64,000 nucleotides of DNA from Chloroflexota bacterium. GTDB lineage: Bacteria; Chloroflexota; Dehalococcoidia; Lucifugimonadales; Lucifugimonadaceae. Below are positions 19,695 to 29,068 of this stretch, piece by piece; the stretch's first letter is position 1, and the number at the start of each line of letters is the position of its first letter. Position numbers and translations under genes: made by a program. The stretch covers positions 27,126-91,125 of the forward strand of contig PCAM01000016.1 in the NCBI GenBank assembly GCA_002730555.1, given 5' to 3'. The notes under the pieces were generated by a model. It ran no database searches. It was not told where the DNA came from and was given only the letters and a program-made list of their open reading frames with translations.

Positions 19695-20228
19695 GTGAAT
19701 CCACGCACGCCCTCCCCTGCCCCTCTTGCGGACATCCCGGAAGAACTGCACCGCATCCTGGACTTCAGTTTTGTCCTCCGAACAACTATGACGCGCCGCC
19801 GTTCCGGTGGCACACGGACCGTCGAAACGACGTACACCTGGGACGGGGACCGCTGTGTATACCTGTCCGGGTACCCGGGGTCGCGCGACTGGGTGGCGAA
19901 TATGGCGGCGAACTCGTCGGTGACCGTAACGACGGTCGAGGGGGAGCGGAACTACGTGATCGCGGCGACCGCGCGCGTGCTGAGGGATCGCGACGAACGT
20001 GTTGGGCACCTTCTGGCATTTATCGACCGCTGGGCGGAGCGGCCCGGTTTCCCGCGCAAACGATTCCGCTTCCTCCTGGGCGCGATCCGTTTGAACCGCC
20101 GGTTGCGACTGCCGTGGTGGGGCCCGTTCTATCCCGTGCGGCGCATCCTAGACAGGATGCCCTGCGTCGAGCTGCGTTTTATCGGTGAGCCATGTTTGCT
20201 GGAGGGCGACCCCCCGGAGCCGGCCTAG
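19695..20228 (+). CDS. Deazaflavin/flavin-dependent nitroreductase-like protein (split-barrel)
   Basis: 177 residues. It resembles the F420H2-dependent quinone reductase/DUF385 split-barrel family: TRTVETTYTWDGDRCVYLSGYPGSRDWVANM followed by SSVTVTTVEG and YVIAATARVL. The pattern 'gpGS-R-dWvaNlaAnp.vtv' binds the cofactor in that family. Whether this organism makes F420 is not shown here, and FMN is possible. The start is GTG 19695. Its last four bases overlap the convergent exonuclease-like gene. Confidence 0.6.
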   Translation: MNPRTPSPAPLADIPEELHRILDFSFVLRTTMTRRRSGGTRTVETTYTWDGDRCVYLSGYPGSRDWVANMAANSSVTVTTVEGERNYVIAATARVLRDRDERVGHLLAFIDRWAERPGFPRKRFRFLLGAIRLNRRLRLPWWGPFYPVRRILDRMPCVELRFIGEPCLLEGDPPEPA

Positions 20229-21073
20229 GTAACACCGGTATCCGGGACGTCATCCGGGGACGCGCGGGCGGTTCCGTTCCCGTCGCTCCGGCCACCTGCG
20301 GCGCCGCGTGATGGCGCCTCGCCCCTTAGTGCGGAGCCGACGGCGTTTCGGACCGCCTCGCTGAACTCAACGTTCGAGGCGATCCATTCCAGGTAGTCTG
20401 GCGCTTCCTCTGCAACGCGGGACAGCCGCTCTCCGCGGTGGCGCCCAAAGTTGAACAGCGCTTTCCCATCCGGCGCCCACACCAGGCGGGAGTCGGGGTC
20501 GATTGCAGCGGGGTCGTCCGGATGGATGAAACCGGACAGCCCTTCAATATCGTCAGACAGCTCCGAGTACGTGTCGAGCTGTCCCTCCAGCACCCGGTAA
20601 ACGGCCTCGGCGCCGTCCAGATCGTCCGGTACCGCTCCCCCGACGAACCGCCTGTACGCGGCAGCGAAGTCACGTGGCTCGCGCCGGTGAAAGAGCGTCA
20701 TAGCGTCGATCACCACGGCCTCGTCGAAGGGAGCGGCAACACCGGACCGGTTAAACTCAGCCTTGAGCAGCGGGATGGCGAAACGCTCGATCCCGAACCC
20801 GGCGATGTCGCAATCTTTAAGGTAATTGGCGAGCGCGCCGGCGAAAGCACGGAACGGTGGGCTGCCCGCGACATCGTCGTCCGTAACGCCGTGGACCGCG
20901 CTTGCCCCGGGCGAGATCGGCGACTCTGGATTGATCAGCTCGCCCCGGTTGGAGCGAGTGCCGTCCGGTTCCACTTTGAGTGTGGAAAGCCGGACAATTC
21001 GCGCCGTTTTCGGGTCCAGCCCTGTTGACTGCACATCGAGAAAGACGATAGGCCGTTTCAAAGTTAACCGCAT
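20225..21073 (-). CDS. DnaQ-fold 3'-5' exonuclease homologue with lost catalytic residues
   Basis: 282 residues. The fold matches bacterial DnaQ-like exonucleases with an ExoX-type C-terminal element (FNFGRHRGERLSRVAEEAPDYLEWI, about 207-231). The DEDDh catalytic set is degraded. ExoI is FLDVQSTG (D13 kept, Glu replaced by Gln15). ExoII is GFGIERFAIPLL, with Ala99 where Asp is expected. ExoIII is PDDLDGAEAVYRVL, with Pro149 and Gly154 where His and Asp are expected. The frame is intact and long, so it may be a non-catalytic nucleic-acid-binding protein rather than a fresh pseudogene. The C-terminal 30 residues are Gly/Asp-rich and disordered. The alignment is by eye from remembered homologues. 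Confidence 0.72.
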   Translation of the reverse strand: MRLTLKRPIVFLDVQSTGLDPKTARIVRLSTLKVEPDGTRSNRGELINPESPISPGASAVHGVTDDDVAGSPPFRAFAGALANYLKDCDIAGFGIERFAIPLLKAEFNRSGVAAPFDEAVVIDAMTLFHRREPRDFAAAYRRFVGGAVPDDLDGAEAVYRVLEGQLDTYSELSDDIEGLSGFIHPDDPAAIDPDSRLVWAPDGKALFNFGRHRGERLSRVAEEAPDYLEWIASNVEFSEAVRNAVGSALRGEAPSRGAAGGRSDGNGTARASPDDVPDTGVT

Positions 21074-21714
21074 TTGAACTCCCGGCGATCACACCCCCCG
21101 GAGGGCCTTAATCGTTCGGTGATCGAGTTGGGCGGCCATGCTAGCACCCGGGGTATCCCCGTCAGCTTCTGCGCTGTCACACCGCTCGACCAGTGGATAG
21201 CACGAGTGCGCCCGCCTCTCGGTACAGGCTGAGTCGCTCTCCGACTAACTGATCCTGGTCGAGTTCTACACGCGCGCGAAGCGTTTGCCGTTCGGTCTTG
21301 CTGCCTCGGTCGCGTTGCCCGTCTCGACGTACTCGGAGACGAACTTCTGACGACGGAGTGTGAGGGAGGTGGATGTCATGAGACGTAGTAGGCGGACCTG
21401 TCAGTTGGTTAAGGTCCGACCTCAAATCGCGACGAGTAATCCCTGGGTCTGTGAACGCCGTCGTGGGGGTGTAGTCATACGTAGCTGCAGCGATGCTGGT
21501 CCACGCCAGGCACATCACACTGCCTCGCCTGCCCGTGATTCCCCTCTAGATCAAGGTCAAAAACTCAAGTTAATACGTTATGGATATCGAATGCTTTTCT
21601 GGAATTACAACCTTTAGCCTCCGTGCGTCCATCCCGAGACGACTTAGTTCACTAGCGGGTACGGGCATTCATCAGGCCGACTCTGATGTTACATAGATAG
21701 TAGGAGAATGATCC
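21074..21714. other. Non-coding region holding a terminase remnant
   Basis: Apart from the terminase fragment at 21266-21379 no gene is supported. The last 150 bases are AT-richer and should hold the promoter of the membrane protein at 21715. Confidence 0.45.
21266..21379 (-). pseudogene. Phage terminase small-subunit N-terminal remnant, copy 1
   Basis: A 37-codon frame from ATG 21379 encodes LTLRRQKFVSEYVETGNATEAAR, the N-terminal helix-turn-helix of phage terminase small subunits, then diverges and stops. A near-identical 5' portion occurs at 63956 (copy 2), where the next residues LAGYSRSGARV continue the family pattern. The rest of the gene is absent and no other phage gene is near. Confidence 0.6.
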
Positions 21715-22362
21715 ATGAGGGACATTGCCGTTGCCAAACTGGCTGGCTATTCTCTGGTCTTGGGGCCAATTCTTGCGCTGGTTTGTTACTTCATTCAACC
21801 CGGAGGAATCCTGGGTATTGGTGGAGGAACAGCAGATCCAACCGACTCCTCGGCTGTCGTGAAACTTCTAGCCGACAACCCAGAATTAGGGACCCTGACG
21901 TCACTTCTTATTCCGGTTGGAGTCCTAGTGTTTCTATCCGGCATCATGTTTTTCGTACAGAACATGGCCGGCGGCAGCGGTCACGCGGTCGCACGACTCG
22001 GACTTCCCATGGTGATGGGGAGCATATTCGGATGGGTACTGAGTAGTGCAATAGCAATGGCAATATCTGCCGGTGTGGCAACCGACGCCGGCGCCAATAT
22101 GATATTCGCTATAAACACCATAGCTTCCTTAGCATTTGGTGCTGGGTTGGTCCTGATTGCGATCGGGGCTTCCACTAGGGAAGAAATCAACTCCAACCTT
22201 GCCTACATCGCAACCCTATCTGGAGTTGTAGTTGTCGTGTCCTCGGTCGTAACCGCATTTTCACCCGATTCAGCGCAAGATATGAACGCTGTAACGGGGG
22301 TTGCGTTCATCGTCGGCACGCTCTGGTTTATTCTGATAGGCCGCCAACTAATAACCGACTAA
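21715..22362 (+). CDS. Hypothetical integral membrane protein
   Basis: 215 residues with about six hydrophobic segments: 10-27, 58-82, 96-118, 125-147, 160-182 and 190-208. A loop after helix 1 is Gly-rich (GGILGIGGGTADPTDSS). It resembles unassigned small multi-pass proteins (DUF4386-like layout), but I do not recognise the family firmly. The start ATG 21715 has AGTAGGAGA upstream. It has its own terminator, so it is probably a single-gene transcription unit. Its codon use is less GC-biased than its neighbours, which may point to transfer. Confidence 0.7.
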   Translation: MRDIAVAKLAGYSLVLGPILALVCYFIQPGGILGIGGGTADPTDSSAVVKLLADNPELGTLTSLLIPVGVLVFLSGIMFFVQNMAGGSGHAVARLGLPMVMGSIFGWVLSSAIAMAISAGVATDAGANMIFAINTIASLAFGAGLVLIAIGASTREEINSNLAYIATLSGVVVVVSSVVTAFSPDSAQDMNAVTGVAFIVGTLWFILIGRQLITD

Positions 22363-22380
22363 TTTGTCGTGATGGTGAAA

Positions 22381-22415
22381 AGAGGCCTCCGACTTCGGTC
22401 CGAGGCCTCTTTTTG
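22381..22415 (+). terminator. Rho-independent terminator
   Basis: AGAGGCCTC and GAGGCCTCT form a perfect stem around CGACTTCGGTCC, followed by TTTTT. Confidence 0.9.
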
Positions 22416-22840
22416 GTTCAGGATGGTATGGCTAATGACTACGTGCCGGCACGGTACAAAACCCTGAACAATATTCATGAATCAGCGACGAACTTAACCC
22501 AGATGCTGATCATTTACGTGGTTCGTGAGCCTGGAGGACGTAGCACGGGCGGGCGAGTCAATGCGCCGTCTGGGACGGTCGTATGGCGGTTACCAGACCG
22601 GCGAGAACTAGCGGTGCTGTGGCAGTCCACGGCCTACCGGATATGAGGAACGAAGGTGGCTGATGTGGACCAACATCACTCCCACGACGCATAGACGATA
22701 TGCCTCTGCAGAGCGTTAATATTGACAGGCTGATCCGTGAGAATCAGCCCCTACTGGTGTAAGAACTGGTGTAAACCGCCTCGGTCAGGCCAACGAAATC
22801 GCCTTCCAAATCGTCGGTTCCCGTTCAAAATGCACCAATT
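22416..22840. other. Non-coding stretch before tRNA-Leu
   Basis: No gene supported. A GGCTGAT/ATCAGCC inverted repeat (22728-22749) lies just after a TTGACA hexamer (22722-22727), but no matching -10 was found. Promoter elements for the tRNA presumably lie here. Confidence 0.4.
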
Positions 22841-22927
22841 GCCGAGGTGGCGGAATGGTAGACGCGACGGTCTCAAAAACCGTTGGGCATAACGCCCGTG
22901 CGGGTTCGACTCCCGCCCTCGGCACCA
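22841..22927 (+). tRNA. tRNA-Leu(CAA)
   Basis: An 87-base class II tRNA with acceptor GCCGAGG/CCTCGGC, the D-arm GTGGCGGAATGGTAGACGC typical of Leu, anticodon loop CTCAAAA (anticodon CAA) on the stem ACGGT/ACCGT, a long variable arm, T-arm CGGGTTCGACTCCCG, and an encoded CCA. Confidence 0.95.
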
Positions 22928-22980
22928 GTTAGTCCGTACAACCGGAACCTGTCTCTGGCGGGTTGGCTCGCCGCCCTCCG

Positions 22981-23766
22981 CTACGCCCCCGGAAGTCCCT
23001 TTGAGGCCAGAGCTTCCTGACCGCGGGTCAGGAACTGGGGGCCGCCTGTCCCGAAGAGCTCTCGGGGCGACAGCGACAGCATTCGGAAGCCTTTGTCCAG
23101 AATGGCCGGGATGTTGTCCATGTTGGCCGGGCTGGCTACGGCCTTGCCTGCCGCTGTGGAATCGGCGACAACTTTGTCCACGAGGGTGTTCACTTCCGCC
23201 TGATCGGCCCAGCCCATGGAGTGCGACAGGTCGAGGGCGCCGAGATCGATGAAGTCGATCCCCGGGAGTGCCAGTATCTCTGACAGGTTGTTCACGGCGT
23301 CGATCTCTTCGATGATGCAGCCCGCCATGGTCTGCTCGTTGGTGTCCAGGGTCCACTGTCTGGGCGAGCCGATGTCCAGCGCGTAGCCACCTCCCCTGCT
23401 TCGGAAGAAGATCGTGCGTTTCCCGAGGGGTTGGAATTTGGCGGCATTCACCGCGGACTGGGCGTCCGCCGCGGTCTTCACTCTGGCAACCAGCACACCC
23501 TGTGCTCCACCATCCAGTGCGTGCAGGAGCAGCTCAGGGTTGTTCTGCATGCGGGCGATAGTAGTCATGCTGTGGACGTCCGCTGCACGGATCGTTTGAA
23601 GTAGTGCGCTCTCATCGAACAGATCGTGTTCACAGTCGACGATGGCGAAATCGAACCCCATCAAGCCCGCCATCTCCACGAGATCGGTGTCGTTGGGGCC
23701 GACCGTTACGCCAAATGCGGCGCCGCCGGCTTTGAGCTTCGCTTTGGTCCTGTTCTGGCGCACCAA
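22981..23766 (-). CDS. HpcH/HpaI family aldolase/citrate lyase-like protein
   Basis: 261 residues, TIM-barrel class II aldolase. Family landmarks: DFAIVDCEHDLFDESALL (substrate-side strand), VLVARVKTAADAQ, the GKRTIFFRSRGGGY arginine segment, metal ligands in IIEEIDAVNNLSEIL (Glu) and DFIDLGALDLSHSMG (Asp). Such enzymes cleave 2-keto-3-deoxy or 4-hydroxy-2-oxo acids to pyruvate plus an aldehyde. The usual RR in 'P-P-x-G-x-R-G' is altered here, so substrate range may differ. It lies 50 bp downstream of the tRNA on the opposite strand. A second, distant paralogue is at 36086. Confidence 0.85.
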   Translation of the reverse strand: MVRQNRTKAKLKAGGAAFGVTVGPNDTDLVEMAGLMGFDFAIVDCEHDLFDESALLQTIRAADVHSMTTIARMQNNPELLLHALDGGAQGVLVARVKTAADAQSAVNAAKFQPLGKRTIFFRSRGGGYALDIGSPRQWTLDTNEQTMAGCIIEEIDAVNNLSEILALPGIDFIDLGALDLSHSMGWADQAEVNTLVDKVVADSTAAGKAVASPANMDNIPAILDKGFRMLSLSPRELFGTGGPQFLTRGQEALASKGLPGA

Positions 23767-23874
23767 CGGTCCCCTCCTTCAATTAATCGGCAATCAATCA
23801 GCCTATCGGCTGCAAAGAGCCAGCGAGGCGGAGTGTAGTTGAACGCGGTCCGAGATCAACACCTTTACTTCATA

Positions 23875-24350
23875 CTGGGGTCGCACTTGCGAAAGTCGTT
23901 GAAGAAAGAGGGCGCAGCAATGGAGCGGCCGCGACACCACGGGCGGGGGGGGCTTGGTCTTCTCGGTTACGCGATAAGGGCCGGGTTGCGCCCGGAGGGA
24001 AGGTTCTGATCAACAGCGCGGGCGTGGGCGCGAGGGTGTTTGCATTGAAGATCGCTAAGAACTTCGGAGCAGAAGTCACGGGAGTGACAGCGTTACGACC
24101 TGATTCTCGACATGGCGGCCCACCATTCGTTCTTCGATTACAAACGTGCGCTGGCCGGGAGCAAGAGAATGGGTGTCCTGACGCTCAGACAGAATCCGGG
24201 TCCGATTACCTGGTCGAACTGTTTGAGGCCGGGACGGTAAAGCCCGTCATAGACCGGTGCTATCCGCTTGGTGCAGGGGCGCAAGCGCTCCCCTATTTCG
24301 AAGACAGGCTCACGCGGGCAAAGTCGTCATCACAATCTGAGGCGCCGGCG
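23875..24350 (+). pseudogene. Broken zinc-binding/quinone oxidoreductase-like MDR dehydrogenase
   Basis: Pieces of a medium-chain dehydrogenase occur in order but in different frames. First is VAPGGKVLINSAGVGARVFALKIAKNFGAEVTGV (the Rossmann strand, with the central GASGG of the glycine motif deleted). Next comes YDLILDMAAHHSFFDYKRAL, then VELFEAGTVKPVIDRCYPL and YFEDRLTRAK (the C-terminal end). Frameshifts separate them, and the catalytic N-terminal domain is absent. The last part reads into the convergent activase gene. Degradation looks old but recognisable. Confidence 0.7.
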
Positions 24351-24355
24351 CCGCG

Positions 24356-25318
24356 TTACGTCTCGTTGACGACGTTTACGCCGAGGCCACGTAGGAGTTC
24401 CACCCAACCGACGACGGTCTCCCTTTCCGGCGGAACGGGATCGTCTGCGCCGTCCGACTCGATGCCGAACCGGTCGCGTTTCGCGATGCCCAGGCTGTGG
24501 TACGGCAGGACTTCGACGCCCAGCAGGTCGGACAGCGGCTTCACCAGTTCAGCCACGCCTTCGAAGTGCTCCTGCCGGTCGTTCAGCCCCGGGATGACCG
24601 GCATCCGGACCAGGATGTTTGCACCCGTTTCGTGAAGCTCTTTCAGGTTGGACAGGATTGCTGTATTTGGAACGCCGGTGAACTGGCGATGTTTAGCGTC
24701 GTCCGTCTCCTTGACGTCGAACAGGAACAGATCGGTGTACGGTGCAACGCGAGCCAGCCGTTCGAAGGCCACGTGGCCCGCGGTCTCCACGGCGGTGCTT
24801 ATCCCCGCCTCCTTCACCCCGCTCAGCAGCGCTTCTGCGAAATCGATCTGCAGTAGCGGCTCGCCGCCAGACAGAGTCATCCCACCACCGGATGCCTCGT
24901 AAAACGGGCGGTCGCGGCACACCTGTTCGAGCACCTCGTCTACCGGCCGGTCACGCCCAACCAGTTCCAGCGCTCCGGACGGGCAAACCCTGGCACACTC
25001 GCCGGCCAGAACACAGTTATCCCTGATGAATATGTGCTTTTCACCCCCGTCAAAGACGTGCGCGCCATTGGGGCAGACGCCGGTGCAAGCCCCGCAAGAA
25101 ATGCATTTGTCGGACAGGTACGACAGCAGCGGGGCGGGGTTAATCGACTCCGGGTTGTGGCACCAGAGGCAGCGGAGTGGGCACCCTTTCAGGAACACCG
25201 TCGTCCTGATACCCGGTCCATCGTGGATCGAGAACCGCTGGATATCGAAAACACGCCCGGTCGTCTTCAGTGCGGATGGGAGCGACCCGATGGCCGTATC
25301 GGGGTCAGAAGGAGCCAT
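24356..25318 (-). CDS. Glycyl radical enzyme activating enzyme (radical SAM)
   Basis: 320 residues. The radical SAM motif is C46-x3-C50-x2-C53 (GCPLRCLWC), preceded by [17 protein letters not shown], the hallmark of PflA-type activases. A ferredoxin-like insert follows, with C72, C75, C78, C82 and C102, C108, C112, as in activases of decarboxylases and dehydratases. Further landmarks are the SAM-binding [12 protein letters not shown] and LFDVKETD. It uses SAM to put the glycyl radical on the divergently encoded enzyme at 25508. The frame runs on to 25867, but similarity and the GGAG ribosome site fix ATG 25318. Oxygen-sensitive chemistry implies anoxic expression. Confidence 0.9.
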   Translation of the reverse strand: MAPSDPDTAIGSLPSALKTTGRVFDIQRFSIHDGPGIRTTVFLKGCPLRCLWCHNPESINPAPLLSYLSDKCISCGACTGVCPNGAHVFDGGEKHIFIRDNCVLAGECARVCPSGALELVGRDRPVDEVLEQVCRDRPFYEASGGGMTLSGGEPLLQIDFAEALLSGVKEAGISTAVETAGHVAFERLARVAPYTDLFLFDVKETDDAKHRQFTGVPNTAILSNLKELHETGANILVRMPVIPGLNDRQEHFEGVAELVKPLSDLLGVEVLPYHSLGIAKRDRFGIESDGADDPVPPERETVVGWVELLRGLGVNVVNET

Positions 25319-25507
25319 GGTTTGGATCGTCGTCAATCTGCAGCCAGGTGGAAATGACGGGCGTAACTCCGCGTAACACCCCGTAATACAGGACAGCGGC
25401 TGTGCGCCACACGGTGGTACAAAATCGTGCCGAAGAGTAGCATATCGTTGCTGCCGCCCGGGTATCGCACGCGTTCCAAAAAGGGCGCCGTCGCAGGAAA
25501 CGGGTAT
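25319..25507. promoter_or_regulatory. Divergent intergenic region between activase and glycyl radical enzyme
   Basis: 189 bp with no gene. Both genes of the system must be transcribed outward from here. No clear promoter or FNR-type box was recognised. AGGAAA (25494-25499) is the ribosome site of the enzyme gene. Confidence 0.45.
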
Positions 25508-27580
25508 ATGCAGACACTTACACGACCAACGACGAGCTTGCACCAGCTGGATCTGGTACTCGAGGACCACAGCCGCAGCTATCGGCTGCGGGACATGTAC
25601 TGGGCGGGAACCCATGAGGCGGCGGTCGTTCGCAAAGCCGTAGAAGGCTGCGGCGAGGACACCCTGACCGGGCACGCCCGGGATTTCGCCATCCTGCTCG
25701 ACGCCAGCGACCCGTTTATTCAGCCGGACGAATTGATCGTCGGCGCGGCCCTGGCGACTCCCGAGGACGCTGAGAAGATCGACCTCGGGGAGTACGACCC
25801 GCACTATCCCCCGGGTTACGCCATGCTGCTGAGCAAGGGCCTCCCCGGGATTCGGGACGAGGCGCACGCAAAGCTCCAGGTTGAATCCAACCCGGCAAGC
25901 CAGGACTTCCTACGCGGCGTCGAGATCGCATACGGAGCCGCCTGCCGGTATATCGAGAAGTGCGGCCTGCACGCATCTGAAACTGCGGCGATCGAGTCCG
26001 ATCCAACCAGGGCGACCGAGCTGAAACGCATCTCGTCTATCTGCCACGAGCTTGCGAACGGCGTCCCGACCTCCTTTCACGCAGCGCTCCAGCTTCTGCA
26101 GTTCGTGCGCGTTTTCGGCGGGCGCGGCTGCATCGGGCGATTCGACCAGTGGGTCTACCCGTTCTACCGGCGGGACATCGACGAAGGCCGCATCACGCAG
26201 GAAGAGGCGCAGGAGGTGCTGGAGTGCCTCTTCGTCAAGCTCAACCATTTCCCGACGGCATACCAGGCCGCCAACGACACCCTGCGCAACATCTCAATCG
26301 CCGGCCAGACCACGGACGGGCGTGACTCCTCCAACGAACTCACCTACATGTGCCTTGCGGCGTCGGGCAAGTTGATGCTCCCGGAGCCAAAGTTGAACGT
26401 TCGCTTCTTCCAGGGCACGCCGTCAAGCGTCATGCGCGCCAGCGCCAGTGTGTTGGCGAAGGGTGCAAACACGATCGCCGTGTTCAACGACGATGTCGCG
26501 ATCCCCTCCCTGGTCAAGCTGGGGATCCCGGTGGAGGAGGCCCGGGATTACTGCAACGACGGCTGTTCAGAGCTGATTATGGGCGGCAAGGGCACGATCA
26601 AGTTCAAGGTGCACGACGCCCTGCCCATCCTCAATGAGCTTGTGCTGGAGTCCGCCAACGCTGACTGGGCGACCTTCGATGACGTGATGGCGGACTTCAA
26701 GACCCGGCTGAATGCCGTGATGCCGGAGGGAAGCGCCCCGGCGCGCCCGATCACCCACCCCTTCTTCGCAGCCGCCATCGAAGACTGCCTCGCCGCGGCC
26801 TCTCCAGAAGCCGCTCGATACGCCATCAATGGCAGCATCGTGGCCCAGGCTGGCAATGCCGCCGACGGTCTCGCCGCCATCAAGAAGCTGATCTACGACG
26901 ACGGCTCTCTGACATGGGAACGACTACGGGACGCGATGGAGGCCGATTTTGCAGGCTACGAGTCGCTCCAGTTGAGGCTCAAGAACCGCATTCCCAAGTT
27001 CGGCAACGACGATGATTACGTCGATTCGATAATCACGGAAATCGCAGAGCACTTCTGTGACGGCGTCCACGAACGTTCCGACAATACAGAAGGCCCCGGA
27101 GGCAAGTGGGCGCCCGGGTTCATGTCCTTCGGCATACACCGCAAGAGCGACACCCCGGCCTCGCCGGACGGACGAAGCATGGGCGAGCTAACGGCCAACA
27201 GCTTCTCACCGGCCGTCGGCATGGATAGGAACGGCCCGACGGCGGCGCTGAGATCGGTGTCCAAGGTGGACCTCGTGAAGGCCTCACACGGCTCCGTGCT
27301 CGACATCGCCCTGCATTCCGGCATCCTCCAGACAAACGATGCCTTCGAGAAGTTCGTCGCCCTCTTGACGGTCTTCCTCAAGATGCCGTCAACAGCCACC
27401 CTCCAAGTCAACGTCATCGACCGGGAAACGCTGCTAAGGGCACGCGAAAACCCCGAACTGCCGGAGTTCAAAACGCTCATAGTCAGGGTCTGGGGGTTCT
27501 CAGCAGTCTTCGTAGACCTTCCCGAGGGCCTACAGGATCATGTACTCGCCCGAACAGAGCACGGATCGTTCACGGGCTAA
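25508..27580 (+). CDS. Glycyl radical enzyme (PFL-like family), substrate unknown
   Basis: 690 residues. The C-terminal glycyl-radical loop RVWGFSAVF carries Gly663. The active-site cysteine loop is [11 protein letters not shown] with Cys353 and Glu355, the G-C-x-E arrangement of dehydratase/C-N/C-C lyase members rather than the Cys-Cys of pyruvate formate-lyase. The N-terminal PFL domain covers about residues 15-560. Earlier GTG 25427 is possible, but AGGAAA lies before ATG 25508. The partner activase is divergent. Residues NDGCSE do not match the GCVEP of glycerol or choline lyases that I remember, so the substrate is open. A clear terminator follows. Confidence 0.88.
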   Translation: MQTLTRPTTSLHQLDLVLEDHSRSYRLRDMYWAGTHEAAVVRKAVEGCGEDTLTGHARDFAILLDASDPFIQPDELIVGAALATPEDAEKIDLGEYDPHYPPGYAMLLSKGLPGIRDEAHAKLQVESNPASQDFLRGVEIAYGAACRYIEKCGLHASETAAIESDPTRATELKRISSICHELANGVPTSFHAALQLLQFVRVFGGRGCIGRFDQWVYPFYRRDIDEGRITQEEAQEVLECLFVKLNHFPTAYQAANDTLRNISIAGQTTDGRDSSNELTYMCLAASGKLMLPEPKLNVRFFQGTPSSVMRASASVLAKGANTIAVFNDDVAIPSLVKLGIPVEEARDYCNDGCSELIMGGKGTIKFKVHDALPILNELVLESANADWATFDDVMADFKTRLNAVMPEGSAPARPITHPFFAAAIEDCLAAASPEAARYAINGSIVAQAGNAADGLAAIKKLIYDDGSLTWERLRDAMEADFAGYESLQLRLKNRIPKFGNDDDYVDSIITEIAEHFCDGVHERSDNTEGPGGKWAPGFMSFGIHRKSDTPASPDGRSMGELTANSFSPAVGMDRNGPTAALRSVSKVDLVKASHGSVLDIALHSGILQTNDAFEKFVALLTVFLKMPSTATLQVNVIDRETLLRARENPELPEFKTLIVRVWGFSAVFVDLPEGLQDHVLARTEHGSFTG

Positions 27581-27612
27581 GGGCCATACGCCACAATGGA
27601 TAATAGAATCAG

Positions 27613-27650
27613 AAAGGGCCTCGTTCGATTGGACGAGGCCCTTTTCTTTC
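27613..27650 (+). terminator. Rho-independent terminator after glycyl radical enzyme
   Basis: AAAGGGCCTCGT and ACGAGGCCCTTT make a 12-bp perfect stem with an 8-base loop, followed by TCTTTC. Confidence 0.9.
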
Positions 27651-27798
27651 TCGTTCCGAACACGGACATCCTCCCGATGAAGACTACGTATTCACCGGAT
27701 GAGCCCACGTAGTCGCGCAGCTTATAGTTCACATAGGAACGGGCTCGCGTTCGACCTTTAAGAGCAACTCAGCATAGTGATCGAAACAGGGACGTTCA

Positions 27799-28707
27799 GT
27801 GGCGGCGAAATCTTTACTTCTGATTTTCCTGACCGCGTCGGCATTCGTCTTCTCGGCCTGCGGGGGCTCTGAATCCGCCGAACCGAGTCCAACCCCGGCC
27901 ACTGGAACCACCGCACCAGCGCCGAGCTCTGCAGCCGCCCTGACCGGGCCGCCCGCGATCATGACCGGGATCAACGCGATGCACGAAGTTCTTGAGTCGG
28001 AAGACGCCGACATCCTTTTTGGAACCCAGGCAGACCCGCTGACCGTCACGCTGGGACCAACGGACGGCGGCTTCCCGGATTTCCCGGCTTACGAGGGCAA
28101 GAACAGCCTCAACTTCAAGATGCCTCTCCTCACCCCCATCATCGCCCCGCTCGACCTCACCTTCAGTGGTTTCAAAAACCGCAGCGCCATCTACCGACAG
28201 GACAGGCCCGATGGCCTCCGAACGGAGCCGTTCGACGACCTCGAACTGTGCTTCGAATCCGCGTCGTCCGACTGGCCGGGCATGGTGATGTGTGTCTATC
28301 ACCTGCGCACTACGCCGCTACTACAGGCGCACCTCCAGAACGACGACTGCGGGATCCGGGAGAAGTGGGACGGCGAAGGGGCCGAGCAGGGGCGCATCTA
28401 CTACCTGGAGAACTCGTCAGAGCGCAGCAACGGCAACCCGAAATCGTGCAGTCCCTTGCTGGGTTCGGCCGTAAAGCGAGGCGAGGTTCTCGGCTTTTCG
28501 GGACTGGTCGGCGACAACCCTCACTCGGCCTTCAAGTTCAAAGTTCAATCGGACCTCAAGAACCCGTTGACCGAGCAGGGCGATCCCTACCTCCACTGGG
28601 TTCAACCAAAGCCCTTCTTTTACTGGCAGTGCTTCGATCCGGCCACCGAGTTTCAACCCGGCGTCCTCGCTTATCCCTTCGACTGTGATCTGATCGAGGG
28701 AACGTGA
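27799..28707 (+). CDS. Hypothetical lipoprotein
   Basis: 302 residues. N-terminal Lys then a hydrophobic run ends in the lipobox FSAC (Cys21), followed by a Ser/Thr/Pro linker, so it is a secreted lipoprotein. A later segment, KRGEVLGFSGLVGD...DPYLHWVQP, recalls the beta strands and H-x motifs of M23/lysostaphin-like peptidases, but the catalytic HxxxD and HxH are not complete; this is a weak suggestion. Several cysteines (in LCFE, MCVYH, DDCG, KSCS, WQCF, FDCD) suggest disulfides. The start is GTG 27799. No operon partner is evident. Confidence 0.65.
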   Translation: MAAKSLLLIFLTASAFVFSACGGSESAEPSPTPATGTTAPAPSSAAALTGPPAIMTGINAMHEVLESEDADILFGTQADPLTVTLGPTDGGFPDFPAYEGKNSLNFKMPLLTPIIAPLDLTFSGFKNRSAIYRQDRPDGLRTEPFDDLELCFESASSDWPGMVMCVYHLRTTPLLQAHLQNDDCGIREKWDGEGAEQGRIYYLENSSERSNGNPKSCSPLLGSAVKRGEVLGFSGLVGDNPHSAFKFKVQSDLKNPLTEQGDPYLHWVQPKPFFYWQCFDPATEFQPGVLAYPFDCDLIEGT

Positions 28708-29068
28708 GCCACCTGCCTGCTCAACCCGGATCGTTTCTACTGGCCGGGTGGCCGTCCATCTTGGTCATTATCCGTTTGAGCCGGTCCGCGTATTCGCCCT
28801 CGGTGGCGAGCCGGCACATGAAATAATATGGATGGACAACCTCCGAACGGAGCCTGAATCAAGTTCAGGATGACTTCGATGTCATTCCTGAACCGCGGCA
28901 CAAAACAACAGTTTTAGTGCGCCTCCTTCCCTCATTCCCGCCCAATTTCGCCCCCCTTGCGCCACAGGGCGTTCTACGAAGTAGAATCTGCGGGCCGCTG
29001 CCCGGCATTCTTATCCATGCGGGGCCGCAGATCGAGAACATCGCCCTCACTACTTACGGAGATTCCCC
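28708..29068. other. Non-coding region with a dispersed repeat
   Basis: No gene. It contains a 22-base repeat (28853-28874) shared with 31293-31314 and a hairpin GTTCAGGATGAC / GTCATTCCTGAAC (28863-28893). ACGGAGA before 29069 is the ribosome site of the next gene. Confidence 0.5.
28853..28893 (-). repeat. GTCATCCTGAAC-type intergenic repeat, copy 1
   Basis: The minus strand of 28853-28874 reads GTCATCCTGAAC then TTGATTCAGG, matching 31293-31314 at 21 of 22 positions. An inverted, slightly bulged copy follows directly, giving a potential hairpin. Confidence 0.65.

Noticed and set aside
25319..25867. N-terminal extension of the activase to 503 residues
   Set aside because: The upstream part has no radical-SAM similarity, overlaps the divergent enzyme gene, and a GGAG site fixes the start at 25318.
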